Below, piece by piece: positions 6,333-14,086 of a DNA stretch of 19,418 nucleotides. The notes under the pieces were generated by a model, which ran no database searches, was not told the origin of the DNA, and worked only from the letters and a program-made list of their open reading frames with translations. Origin of the DNA: Deltaproteobacteria bacterium (GTDB lineage: Bacteria; Desulfobacterota; GWC2-55-46; DRQE01); contig DAOVXI010000009.1 in NCBI GenBank assembly GCA_030636245.1, positions 1 to 19,418 of the forward strand, given 5' to 3'. Numbering within the stretch: the stretch's first letter is position 1; each line of letters opens with the position of its first letter. A program made the translations under genes and the position numbers.

Positions 6333-6443
6333 TTTCAGGAACCACTTATACGGCAGGAACAGCAATATTACCGGGGTCAAAAGGGGCTTTATCAACAGCT
6401 ACAAAGGCCTTTAACTACTAGTCTCAGGAGGGCTTATTAAATA

Positions 6444-8873
6444 ATGGACAATAATACTCAAAACACAGCCACACCCCGATCCAAAAGCAAGGCTTCGGGA
6501 AGATCCAGCGCCCCGGCAAAGAACGAGCAAGGCGGATTTGATACCACACTTCGAATACACGACAACGCACTAAGGGTCCTTGAAAAAAGATACCTCAGAA
6601 AAGACATAGACGGCAACCCGGTAGAACGGGCTGAAGACATGTTCAAGCGGGTAAGTCTGAACATAGCAGAGGCCGACAGGAAGTTTAACCCCAAAGCCGA
6701 CATAGAGGCCATCGGAGCAGAGTTCTATGAGATGATGGCAAGGCTCGAGTTCCTTCCCAACTCCCCAACGCTCATGAACGCAGGGCGTGATCTCCAACAG
6801 CTCTCAGCCTGCTTTGTCCTGCCCATAGGCGACAGCATGGAAAGCATCTTCGAGACCTTAAAGAATACGGCACTCATACATAAATCAGGCGGAGGCACGG
6901 GCTTCAGTTTCTCTAAACTCAGGCCTTCCGGTGACATCGTTGGTTCCACCTCGGGCATAAGCTCAGGACCGGTTTCCTTTATGTCCGTTTTTGACAGCGC
7001 CACGGAGGCCATCAAGCAGGGCGGCACAAGACGCGGGGCCAACATGGGCATACTCCGTGTGGACCACCCGGATATCATGAACTTTATCGATTGCAAGACC
7101 GATAACGAAAAGCTCAATAACTTCAATATCTCGATAAACATAACCGAAGACTTCATGGAGGCCTTGGAAAAGGACGAGGACTACAACATCCTTAGCCCAA
7201 GAACAGGCGAGGTCATGGACACCAGGAACGCAAGAGAGGTCTTTGACAAGGTCGTGAACAACGCATGGCAGAACGGCGAGCCGGGCATAATCTTTATCGA
7301 CAGGATAAACGAGTTCAACCCGACCCCGAACGTCGGTGATATGGAGAGCACCAACCCGTGCGGAGAGCAGCCGCTGCTTCCATACGAGAGCTGTAACCTG
7401 GGCTCCATAAACCTAAGCCGCATGATAATAAAGAACGAGGACGGAGGCTATGACGTGGACTGGGACCGCGTGAGAGAGACCACGCACAAGGCCACTCACT
7501 TCCTTGATAACGTCATCGAGATGAACCGCTATCCCATAAAAGAGATAGACGAGACGACAAAGAGTAACCGCAAGATAGGGCTTGGCGTGATGGGCTTCTC
7601 TGATATGCTGATACGCCTCGGCATCCCCTACAACAGCGAAGAGGCGATCGAGATGGCTGACGAGGTCATGGGCTTTATCCATAGAGAGGGGCATGAAGCC
7701 TCAAAAGCCCTTGCCAGGGAACGCGGCCCCTTCCCTAACATAAAAGGCTCCATCTATGAAGATGAGCCAAGAAGGAACGCAACGGTTACGACCATCGCCC
7801 CGACAGGGACGATATCCATACTTGGCGGATGCTCCTCAGGCATTGAGCCGCTCTTTGCCCTGGCCTTTGTCCGTAATGTTATGGACGGCACAGAGCTTCT
7901 GGAGGTAAACCCGCTCTTTGAGGAGATGGCAAAGGAAGAGGGGGTTCTGAACGCAGAGATACTTAAGCAGGTCGCAAAGACCGGTTCGCTTCAGGATGTA
8001 GAGGGCATGACGGAAAAGATGAAGAAGGTCTTTGTAACCTCTCATGAGATAGGCCCCGAGTGGCACATAAGGATGCAGGCGGCCTTCCAGAAGTACACGG
8101 ATAACGCTGTCAGCAAGACCGTTAACTTCTCGAATGACGCAACCGTTGAGGATGTTGCCAAGGTCTACAAACTTGCCTACAAACTCGGATGCAAGGGCGT
8201 GACCGTCTATCGTGACGGCTCAAGGGACGCACAGGTCTTAACCCGCGGAAGTGAAAAGAAGGCGGATGCCGCAGAGGCGCTCCCCGCCAAAGAGGGTGTG
8301 CTTAAGCCAAGGGGCGAGGTCGCCATTGGCATAACAAAGAAGATGGTAACGGGCTGCGGAAACCTCTATGTGACCATAAACAACGATGCCGAGGGCAACC
8401 CGGTCGAGATATTCACCCAGATAGGCAAGGCCGGAGGCTGTGCAACTTCCCAGTGCGAGGCGATAGGCCGCATGGCCTCACTTGCCATGCAGGGGGGGAT
8501 AAAGCCTGAAGAGATAGTAAAGCAGATGAAGGGCATTAGCTGTCACCTGCCGGTTGGCTTTGGCGGAAGCAAGGTCCTGAGCTGCTCGGACGCTATGGCG
8601 CAGGCCATGGAGTGGTATGTTAACCTTAAGAATAGCGGCCAAAGCGTCATGCTCGGCTCAAACTCAGAGGTCGGAGCCTCACCCGACATAAACGCCATAA
8701 CAGGCCTTGAAGGCGGACACGCGAGCGGAGCATCTATCGCACATTCGGGCCCAACCTTCACGCTCTCACCCGACGTTCAAAAGCGCGGTGCCTGTCCGGA
8801 CTGCGGAGGAACCGTAGAGCACGCCGACGGATGTGTCGTCTGCCGCGGATGCGGCTACACCGAGTGCGGCTAA
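6444..8873 (+). CDS. nrdJ: Class II (adenosylcobalamin-dependent) ribonucleotide reductase
   Basis: This encodes 809 residues. The enzyme reduces ribonucleotides to deoxyribonucleotides in the cytosol, using the 5'-deoxyadenosyl radical from B12 to make a cysteine thiyl radical. NPCGEQP carries the radical Cys306; Cys123 (LSACFVLP) and Cys317 (ESCNLGSIN) are the redox pair, with the 11-residue 306/317 spacing usual for this class. APTGTISILGG is the conserved phosphate-binding region. A TSCPD-type domain follows (about 640-715, with CATSQCEAIGRMA), and the last 26 residues form a Cys cluster (CPDCGG, CVVCRGCG, TECG) typical of zinc-ribbon or shuttle-thiol ends. There is no N-terminal ATP cone. 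AGGAGG at 6426-6431 precedes the ATG with a long 12-base gap. Needing neither oxygen nor a second subunit, it suits anaerobic or variable-oxygen life. Confidence 0.95.
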   Translation: MDNNTQNTATPRSKSKASGRSSAPAKNEQGGFDTTLRIHDNALRVLEKRYLRKDIDGNPVERAEDMFKRVSLNIAEADRKFNPKADIEAIGAEFYEMMARLEFLPNSPTLMNAGRDLQQLSACFVLPIGDSMESIFETLKNTALIHKSGGGTGFSFSKLRPSGDIVGSTSGISSGPVSFMSVFDSATEAIKQGGTRRGANMGILRVDHPDIMNFIDCKTDNEKLNNFNISINITEDFMEALEKDEDYNILSPRTGEVMDTRNAREVFDKVVNNAWQNGEPGIIFIDRINEFNPTPNVGDMESTNPCGEQPLLPYESCNLGSINLSRMIIKNEDGGYDVDWDRVRETTHKATHFLDNVIEMNRYPIKEIDETTKSNRKIGLGVMGFSDMLIRLGIPYNSEEAIEMADEVMGFIHREGHEASKALARERGPFPNIKGSIYEDEPRRNATVTTIAPTGTISILGGCSSGIEPLFALAFVRNVMDGTELLEVNPLFEEMAKEEGVLNAEILKQVAKTGSLQDVEGMTEKMKKVFVTSHEIGPEWHIRMQAAFQKYTDNAVSKTVNFSNDATVEDVAKVYKLAYKLGCKGVTVYRDGSRDAQVLTRGSEKKADAAEALPAKEGVLKPRGEVAIGITKKMVTGCGNLYVTINNDAEGNPVEIFTQIGKAGGCATSQCEAIGRMASLAMQGGIKPEEIVKQMKGISCHLPVGFGGSKVLSCSDAMAQAMEWYVNLKNSGQSVMLGSNSEVGASPDINAITGLEGGHASGASIAHSGPTFTLSPDVQKRGACPDCGGTVEHADGCVVCRGCGYTECG

Positions 8874-9030
8874 GGGGCCGATGAGGTGTGACGGGCGTAA
8901 CGGGCGGAAGAGACGTAGGACCCGTGATGCCTTGCACTTAAGATAGAAGGTATTTGAAAGTTATTTAAATCGGTTTCAACAAGAGATAAGACAGCAAGGA
9001 CACTACAGCAAGTCAGAAAGCAACCAGATA

Positions 9031-9063
9031 AAAGCCCTCCTTTTTTAAGGAGGGCTTTTTTTA
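9031..9063 (+). terminator. Intrinsic terminator after nrdJ, possibly bidirectional
   Basis: A perfect 12-bp stem (AAAGCCCTCCTT at 9031-9042 with AAGGAGGGCTTT at 9047-9058) has a TTTT loop and is followed by a T run on the plus strand. It lies about 157 bases beyond nrdJ. On the minus strand the stem is followed by only four T, so it may also end the converging transcript that stops at 9078. Confidence 0.9.
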
Positions 9064-9077
9064 CTTTTATGCTTCGA

Positions 9078-9227
9078 TCATTCTTTGCCGCCGCCTACCG
9101 GATAGAGGTCAACACCTGTGTGCTTTCTTTTTTCGCCTTTTGATGTTGCTCTGGATGCGCCGAATTTATCATTTTTTGTAAGTGCTCTGAAGTTTACTGG
9201 TGATATTGGTTTATATGTCTTAGTCAT
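9078..9227 (-). CDS. 49-residue ORF resembling the start of an M23 peptidase domain
   Basis: The ATG at 9227-9225 is preceded by AAGGAG at a proper distance and lies 15 bases after the stop of the upstream lipoprotein gene, so it is probably cotranscribed and translated. The peptide contains KFGASRATSKGEKRKHTGVD followed by LYPVGG. This resembles the entry of M23 (lysostaphin-type) metallopeptidase domains, whose first zinc ligands lie in an H-x-G-x-D motif (here His36 and Asp40) after an F-G-x-x-R stretch. The reading frame then stops nine residues later, before the rest of the catalytic domain, and no other frame downstream continues it. It could be a truncated peptidase remnant or a stand-alone small protein. 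There is no signal peptide. The resemblance is from memory. Confidence 0.5.
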   Translation of the reverse strand: MTKTYKPISPVNFRALTKNDKFGASRATSKGEKRKHTGVDLYPVGGGKE

Positions 9228-9242
9228 TACTTATTCTCCTTT

Positions 9243-10508
9243 TTATGTTGATCCACACTTAACATTTTCTTTTGAGAGGTCGTCATGGAGCTTCCATATG
9301 CCGTCTTCGAGCCTGAGTGTTGTTTGCAGGGTCATAGCATTTTCGCCGGGACATAATTCTTTATCGGCGTGAGCGTACTTTTCAAGCAGGATGGTTTCGT
9401 TGTCTATCCATTGTATGAACGTATAGAGCTCATAGCCTTCAGGAGCGTACGAGAACTCCTCTTTAAGACCCTCGTCGGTAACACGGAGGATGTATATCAC
9501 CTTGTCGGCAACAACCTCTATCGACAAAGCGTCCACAAATCTTTTTCTGTCCGGGGAAAGGTGGGGCTTATCAAGTGTGTATATTAATTTTCCGTCACTG
9601 TTTGAGACTAAGGCATATTCAGGGCCTTCATGTATGCCTACGGCAATAAGATAATAGCCTATGTCCTCAAAGTAGTGCTCAAAAGAATAGGTGCATGGTT
9701 TCATGTAGTCTGCACAGCCGTCATAATCTTTTAGAACAACATGTTTGCCTGACCGTAACTTCAGGTACAGGTTTCTTCCGTCTCTTATGACGGATTCTTT
9801 AGATGGTGGTATTAGTTCTACCTCTTCAACAAAATCCAAAGGCACGTAATCCTTGCCGCACACGACCGAGTCCTTAGAGAAGTCATCGAAGAATTTCCAG
9901 TTGCTATCAACTAACTTTAGATCGGTCTTGACCGTCATTGTGATGGCCTTTGGACAATAAGCCTCATCCGCCGGCATACTTTTCTTGAAGGCGATGGACT
10001 CTTCACTTTCCCATCTAACGAAACTGTAGGTTTCATCTTGCTTTGGCTCAAAAAAGAACTCCTTTGTCGGCTCAATAACATCAAAGCCCCAAATGAAGGC
10101 TCCGTTTTTTTCGTCAAGAAGATCCTCATATTCAAATGTCATGATATGTTTTTCCTCCGGTGAGAAAAGGAGAGGAGCTTTTGTGTTGAATCGAGTTCCG
10201 TTAAAGTTCGAGATAAAGACGTAGCCGCTCTCGTCACCGCTTGATATGAGGATAAGGTGATAACCGATGCTTTCAAGGTAGCGGTCGTATAAATAATAAC
10301 AAAACCTTTCCTCACCCGGGCAATCAACATTGTCTTCAAAGGTTATGTGTTTGCCGGACCGGATTTTTATTAGAATTTTGTCATTGGTCTTACTGACTTC
10401 ATACTCGTTTTTGGAGTTATTGCTACTGCTGCCTTTGGTCGTGGCACAGCCAAAGAGTGTGGAGGATAAAAGAACCGTAAAGATTATTATGAGTATTTTT
10501 TTATTCAT
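9243..10508 (-). CDS. Predicted lipoprotein with two homologous halves, unknown function
   Basis: This encodes 421 residues. The signal peptide ends in lipobox LFGC with lipidation Cys21. Residues about 41-218 and 240-421 are homologous to each other. The shared anchors are IRSGKH then a Cys pair (VDCPGEERFC / DGCADYMKPC), a Y-x3-IGY-LI strand, a W near two thirds of each half, and C-P followed by MT and W-K-x-x-D-D-x-SK ending in V-x-CG. Four Cys recur at matching places in each half, suggesting two disulfides per domain in the periplasm. GAGG lies about 8 bases before the ATG. I do not recognise the domain. Alternating strands suggest a beta-rich fold. The 49-residue ORF at 9078-9227 follows it directly. 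Confidence 0.75.
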   Translation of the reverse strand: MNKKILIIIFTVLLSSTLFGCATTKGSSSNNSKNEYEVSKTNDKILIKIRSGKHITFEDNVDCPGEERFCYYLYDRYLESIGYHLILISSGDESGYVFISNFNGTRFNTKAPLLFSPEEKHIMTFEYEDLLDEKNGAFIWGFDVIEPTKEFFFEPKQDETYSFVRWESEESIAFKKSMPADEAYCPKAITMTVKTDLKLVDSNWKFFDDFSKDSVVCGKDYVPLDFVEEVELIPPSKESVIRDGRNLYLKLRSGKHVVLKDYDGCADYMKPCTYSFEHYFEDIGYYLIAVGIHEGPEYALVSNSDGKLIYTLDKPHLSPDRKRFVDALSIEVVADKVIYILRVTDEGLKEEFSYAPEGYELYTFIQWIDNETILLEKYAHADKELCPGENAMTLQTTLRLEDGIWKLHDDLSKENVKCGST

Positions 10509-10674
10509 AGATTTTGCCTCTTACTATATAGGTGTAAGGATTCTACCCATTACGGCGTAAGTGCTTTCATATGCTGCTTTAAATGAGGTAAATTATTCAT
10601 CTTCTTGTTAAATTATTATTGCATAAAGTAAGCTATTCTCATAGGGAGAATTTTATGTTACGTAAACGCGTAAG

Positions 10675-10704
10675 TTGGCAAAAGCACCTTCTTTATGCTA
10701 TCCT
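10675..10704 (+). promoter_or_regulatory. Candidate promoter of queD-folE2
   Basis: TTGGCA (10675-10680) and TATCCT (10699-10704) are separated by 18 bases, with an extended TG at 10696-10697. Transcription would begin near 10711, about 24 bases before the queD ATG. An imperfect inverted repeat, TTACG/CGTAA at 10658-10673, lies just upstream. No preQ1-riboswitch-like sequence was seen. Confidence 0.4.
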
Positions 10705-10734
10705 TTTAATTTACTTAAAGTGGGAGGAAACACA

Positions 10735-11103
10735 ATGTATGAACTTAGAATAGAGACCAACTTCAGTGCGGCGCACAACCTGCGCAACTATGAGGGAGCC
10801 TGCGAGAGGCTTCACGGTCACAACTGGCATGTAGAGGTGAACGTAACGGCCGAGAAACTGAATGAAACAGAGATGGCCCTTGACTTTAAGGTCATGAAGA
10901 AGGAGACCAACAAGGTGATAGACAGACTTGACCACTATTACCTTAATGAAAAGGAACCCTTTGATGTCCTGAACACGACGGCCGAGAACATAGCAAAGTA
11001 CATATACGATGAGCTCGCTAAGAACCTTAATGACGGTAACGTAAAGGTAAGCAAGATCCGTGTCTGGGAGAGCGAGAAAGCAGCTGCTTCTTACTATGAA
11101 TAA
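10735..11103 (+). CDS. queD: 6-carboxy-5,6,7,8-tetrahydropterin synthase QueD
   Basis: This encodes 122 residues, standard for the family. QueD converts dihydroneopterin triphosphate to 6-carboxytetrahydropterin in the route to 7-deazaguanine and queuosine tRNA modification. Zinc ligands are His14 (FSAAHNL), His27 and His29 (LHGHNW); catalytic Cys23 (GACERLHGH), the DH pair at 66-67 (RLDHYYLN) and Glu112 (WESEKAAASYYE) are all present. The C-x3-HGH spacing separates it from mammalian-type PTPS. The ATG at 10735 is chosen because GGGAGG lies 8 bases upstream and the family N-terminus is MYEL; an upstream in-frame start at 10675 would add 20 unrelated residues. Its stop overlaps the best folE2 start. 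Confidence 0.92.
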   Translation: MYELRIETNFSAAHNLRNYEGACERLHGHNWHVEVNVTAEKLNETEMALDFKVMKKETNKVIDRLDHYYLNEKEPFDVLNTTAENIAKYIYDELAKNLNDGNVKVSKIRVWESEKAAASYYE

Positions 11104-11905
11104 GGCTATGAGTAAGGTTATGGATAAAGAAAAATTAAAGGACGTACAGAACCAGCCTGACTCTAGAAATATCGACATAGACAAGGTTGGTGTTAAGGAC
11201 ATACGCTACCCGATCGTTGTCCGTGATAAGGCGAATGAGAACCAGACAACCGTTGCGAATATTAACATGTATGTTGACCTTCCGCATCACTTCAAGGGCA
11301 CCCACATGTCCCGCTTCGTTGAGATACTTAACGAGCACCGAGGCGAGATAACGATAGAGAAGTTCTCCGATATCTTGTCGAATATGAAGGAGAGGTTCAG
11401 TGCCAGAACGGCTCACCTTGAGGTGGAGTTTCCATACTTCATAGAGAAGACCGCTCCCGTTTCAAAGTCCGTCGGCCTTATGGAGTATAACTGCCGCTTT
11501 GCGGGTTCTATCGGAGAAAAAGATGATTTTGTCCTCCAGGTCACGGTCCCCGTATCAACGCTTTGTCCATGCTCAAAGGAGATAAGCGATAGGGGCGCGC
11601 ATAACCAGCGCGGCACGGTCACGGTCGCCATACGCTTTACCGGCTTCGTCTGGATAGAGGATCTCATAGAAGTAATAGAAAAGAGCGCTTCATGCCCCGT
11701 CTACTCGCTCCTGAAGAGAACGGATGAGAAGTTCGTTACGGAGCAGGCTTATGATAACCCCAAGTTCGTTGAGGATGTTGTTCGAGACGTTGCGACAAAC
11801 TTGAAGGAGATAGAGGGCGTGACGTGGGCGAGCATTGAAGCGGAAAACCTTGAGTCCATACATAACCACAGCGCCTATGCTTTTCTTGAAGTAAAAGGGG
11901 ATTAG
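11096..11905 (+). CDS. folE2: GTP cyclohydrolase IB FolE2
   Basis: This encodes 269 residues from the ATG at 11096, which overlaps the queD stop. ATGs at 11108 and 11120 are also in frame, and 11120 (after GAGTAAGG) gives an N-terminus closer to the family norm, so the exact start is uncertain. FolE2 opens GTP to dihydroneopterin triphosphate, the substrate of QueD, making the pair a short queuosine/pterin module. Family motifs are RNIDIDKVGVKDIRYPI near the start, PHHFKGTHMSRFVEIL, and the metal/active-site segment TLCPCSKEISDRGAHNQRG with Cys157, Cys159 and His169. FolE2 can work with metals other than zinc, unlike FolE. The product could also feed folate. It converges on the LuxR-type gene at 11911 with a 5-base gap. 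Confidence 0.93.
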   Translation: MNKAMSKVMDKEKLKDVQNQPDSRNIDIDKVGVKDIRYPIVVRDKANENQTTVANINMYVDLPHHFKGTHMSRFVEILNEHRGEITIEKFSDILSNMKERFSARTAHLEVEFPYFIEKTAPVSKSVGLMEYNCRFAGSIGEKDDFVLQVTVPVSTLCPCSKEISDRGAHNQRGTVTVAIRFTGFVWIEDLIEVIEKSASCPVYSLLKRTDEKFVTEQAYDNPKFVEDVVRDVATNLKEIEGVTWASIEAENLESIHNHSAYAFLEVKGD

Positions 11906-11910
11906 GCTCC

Positions 11911-12972
11911 CTACTGAAAGCCCAGGGCCAGTGCCTTCCCGGCGGCCTCCGTGCGGTTCTTTGCATCCAGCTTTTCAAGTATCTTTTTTGTGTGCGAGTG
12001 GATCGTGTGCTCCGAGAGGTGAAGCTCCTCGGCTATTCTTTTATCCTTAACACCTTTCATAAGAAGCCTCAGTACCTCCTTTTCCCTCTTGCTCAGTGAG
12101 TCCAAGGCTTTTTGGTTTATTGTGGAGGGGTCTATTATAAAGAGCCTGCCTTCGCTCTCAAAGGGCAGGTACGTTGAGCCTGGCTCATCGAGGTTCATGC
12201 AGAGTATGTCGCCTGCGGGCGAGTGTGATGTAATCTCCCTGAAGGCAAGGTTTACCTCACCCGTAAAGGTACAGTCCGCTTCAAGCTTTTTTGCCGAGTC
12301 CATGAGATATGGGGGAAGTGTCGAGCCCTCTGAAAGTCCTGTGATGATCTCTCCTGTGGTGTTCGTGTATGTAATGATATTATTCTTATCCGCGGTTAGT
12401 ACCCCTATGAAGAGCTCATCGAAGGAGCCGGTATTAAAGAACTCTTTCTCTATCAGGTACTTGAACTTTCTGAATGCGTAGTAGAGGTACGGGGCTATCG
12501 AGTCCATGGCCTCAAGCTCTTTATTAGTGAAAGCCTCCTTGGTTTTTGTCATAAATGCCACGGCACCCATTAATTCATCTTTCGAATTAAAGAAGTTTGT
12601 TTGCACCACATCCTTTATGCCGCGCTTTGTGTAGCGGTTATTGAAGTCCTCGGGGTTTTTTTCTTTAAGATTGACCCCGCTTGTTGACACGGAAAAGTAA
12701 CCTCTTTTATGCATGCCTTTATTGTACTCCTCAAGCAGATATTCTCTCCTGTCATGGTTCAAGTTGCAGTAATCTATTACGGATTCGATCGGGTACCCGA
12801 TGTTAATTGCGGTAGCTTCAAAGCCCAGCCCCTTTTTATTGCCGAGGGCTATGGCATCAACACCGAAGATATCCCTTGCTTTTGTCAGGAGGACTTTTTT
12901 AAAGCCTTCTCTGTCATAAAGAAAGGAGCAGCTTTTTGCAATGCCCGTAAGAGTGTTTTTATCGTGATCCAT
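11911..12972 (-). CDS. LuxR-type regulator with N-terminal sensor region (paralog A)
   Basis: This encodes 353 residues. The start at 12972 (MDHDKN) was chosen over an upstream in-frame start at 13059 because the longer form would run through the neighbour's end; AGGA lies about 10 bases before it. Residues 1-170 look like a GAF-type sensor (GNKKGLGFEATA, YCNLNHDRREYLL), 180-280 like a PAS-type segment, and 293-353 are the LuxR/GerE DNA-binding domain (LSKREKEVLRLL, IAEELHLSEHTIHSHTKKIL). There is no acyl-homoserine-lactone-binding signature and no receiver aspartate, so the ligand is unknown. It lies 19 bases after paralog B, with which it shares almost all of the last 120 residues. Probably cotranscribed with it and the hydrolase. 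Confidence 0.82.
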   Translation of the reverse strand: MDHDKNTLTGIAKSCSFLYDREGFKKVLLTKARDIFGVDAIALGNKKGLGFEATAINIGYPIESVIDYCNLNHDRREYLLEEYNKGMHKRGYFSVSTSGVNLKEKNPEDFNNRYTKRGIKDVVQTNFFNSKDELMGAVAFMTKTKEAFTNKELEAMDSIAPYLYYAFRKFKYLIEKEFFNTGSFDELFIGVLTADKNNIITYTNTTGEIITGLSEGSTLPPYLMDSAKKLEADCTFTGEVNLAFREITSHSPAGDILCMNLDEPGSTYLPFESEGRLFIIDPSTINQKALDSLSKREKEVLRLLMKGVKDKRIAEELHLSEHTIHSHTKKILEKLDAKNRTEAAGKALALGFQ

Positions 12973-12991
12973 TCGGTTTATTCCTGTATCC

Positions 12992-14047
12992 TCACTCAAA
13001 GCCCAGGGCCAGTGCCTTTCCGGTGGCGTCCGTGCGGTTCTTTGCGTCCAGCTTTTCAAGTATATTTTTTATGTGGGAGTGGACCGTGTGTTCTGAGATG
13101 TGAAGCTCTTCGGCAATATTTTTATCCTTAACACCTCTTACAATAAACCTCAGTACCTCTTTTTCTCTCTCGCTCAATGAGTCCAGGGTCTTTTGGTTTA
13201 TTGTGGATGGGTCTATTATAAAGAGCCTGCCTGCGCCTTCGACGGGCAGGTACTTTGATGCTTGGCCGTCGAGGTTCATGCAGAGGATGTCGCCTGCGGG
13301 CGAGTGCGAAGTTATCTCCCTGAAGGAAAGGTTTACATCGCCCGTAAAGGTGAAGTCTGCTTTGAGCTTATCTGCCGCTTTTTTAAGGTACCCGGGTATC
13401 TTGTCATTCGTGTCCAGGCTTGTTATGTATCTTGCCGCGGCGTTGATATATGTGACAACTCCCAGGGTGTCCGTTGTTACTATGCCGTAGAGCAGTTCAT
13501 CGAGTGAGTCTGTGGTAAGTATCTCTGCTTCTACTATGCGGCGGTAATTTCTGAATGCGTGGTATATGTGAGGGGTGATGGTATCCATGGCCGCGGTCTC
13601 GTCTTCGTTGAATGCATCCTTTGACCTTGTCAGGATGCCTGTTGCGCCCATCAGCTCGTGCTTCGCGTCAAAGAAGCTCGTCTGGACAATATCCTTTATG
13701 TCGTGTTTCACGTAGCGTGCCTTATAGTCATCCGGGTACTTCTCTTTAAGTTTGAAACCGCTGGCGGATATGGAAAAATACCCTCTTTGGGGACCGCTGC
13801 CGTAGAGCTCCAAAAGACTCCTTCTTCTCTCATGGTTTAAGTTGCAGTAGTTTATGATGTACTCGGCAGGGTAGCCGTGGCTGATGAAGGTCGTGTCGAA
13901 GCCAAGGCCCTTCTTGTTGCCAACGGCGATGGCGTCCGCGGAGAAGAGAGCTGTTGTTCTTTTTAGTATCTTTTCTGTAAAGCTATCCCTGTCGTGAAGG
14001 AAGGAACATTCCCTTGCTATCTCTTTAAGTGCTGCTGCTTTCCCCAT
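12992..14047 (-). CDS. LuxR-type regulator with N-terminal sensor region (paralog B)
   Basis: This encodes 351 residues from the ATG at 14047; a GTG at 14053 and a TTG at 14056 are also in frame, and a run of six G about 9 bases upstream is the likely ribosome binding site. The order is as in paralog A: GAF-like sensor (GNKKGLGFDTTFI, YCNLNHERRRSLL), PAS-like segment (TTDTLGVVTYINAAA), and a C-terminal LuxR helix-turn-helix (LSEREKEVLRFI, IAEELHISEHTVHSHIKNIL). The two proteins agree closely from FREITSHSPAGDILCMNLD to the end, and much less before that, so they should bind similar DNA but sense different signals or states. It follows the alpha/beta hydrolase by 39 bases on the same strand. 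Confidence 0.82.
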   Translation of the reverse strand: MGKAAALKEIARECSFLHDRDSFTEKILKRTTALFSADAIAVGNKKGLGFDTTFISHGYPAEYIINYCNLNHERRRSLLELYGSGPQRGYFSISASGFKLKEKYPDDYKARYVKHDIKDIVQTSFFDAKHELMGATGILTRSKDAFNEDETAAMDTITPHIYHAFRNYRRIVEAEILTTDSLDELLYGIVTTDTLGVVTYINAAARYITSLDTNDKIPGYLKKAADKLKADFTFTGDVNLSFREITSHSPAGDILCMNLDGQASKYLPVEGAGRLFIIDPSTINQKTLDSLSEREKEVLRFIVRGVKDKNIAEELHISEHTVHSHIKNILEKLDAKNRTDATGKALALGFE

Positions 14048-14086
14048 AAACACCAACCCCCCTGTGTGATGCTAATGATTTTATTT

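Larger units (their letters stand above)
6059..6443 (+). other. 385-bp intergenic region upstream of nrdJ
   Basis: This holds no credible ORF. It contains a direct repeat CTAAGGGTG (6133-6141 and 6148-6156, 15-bp period), an A/T tract, the nrdJ promoter with NrdR-box-like sites (6199-6253), and a predicted transcript leader of about 210 bases with a small hairpin (6316-6332). No clear terminator for the upstream operon is seen; the only stem near 6060 is four base pairs without a T run. I found no conserved cobalamin-box sequence such as GCCACTG. Confidence 0.6.

Noticed and set aside
6234..6443. Cobalamin riboswitch before nrdJ
   Set aside because: No conserved B12-box sequence and no extended pairing was seen, and B12-dependent reductases are not the usual targets of this repressing riboswitch.
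8874..9030. Small RNA gene between nrdJ and its terminator
   Set aside because: Only 157 bases of untranslated sequence with no promoter or conserved structure; it is most simply the nrdJ 3' untranslated region.
12089..12481. Plus-strand ORFs across the LuxR genes (for example 130 and 140 codons)
   Set aside because: They are shadows of the two minus-strand regulators, recurring in both because the genes are paralogs; no ribosome binding site or family signature.
11911..13059. Longer 382-residue version of LuxR paralog A
   Set aside because: The extra 29 residues are the antisense-free but out-of-frame reading of the end of paralog B, and the same spurious peptide appears after paralog A; the ATG at 12972 has a ribosome binding site and matches the paralog.
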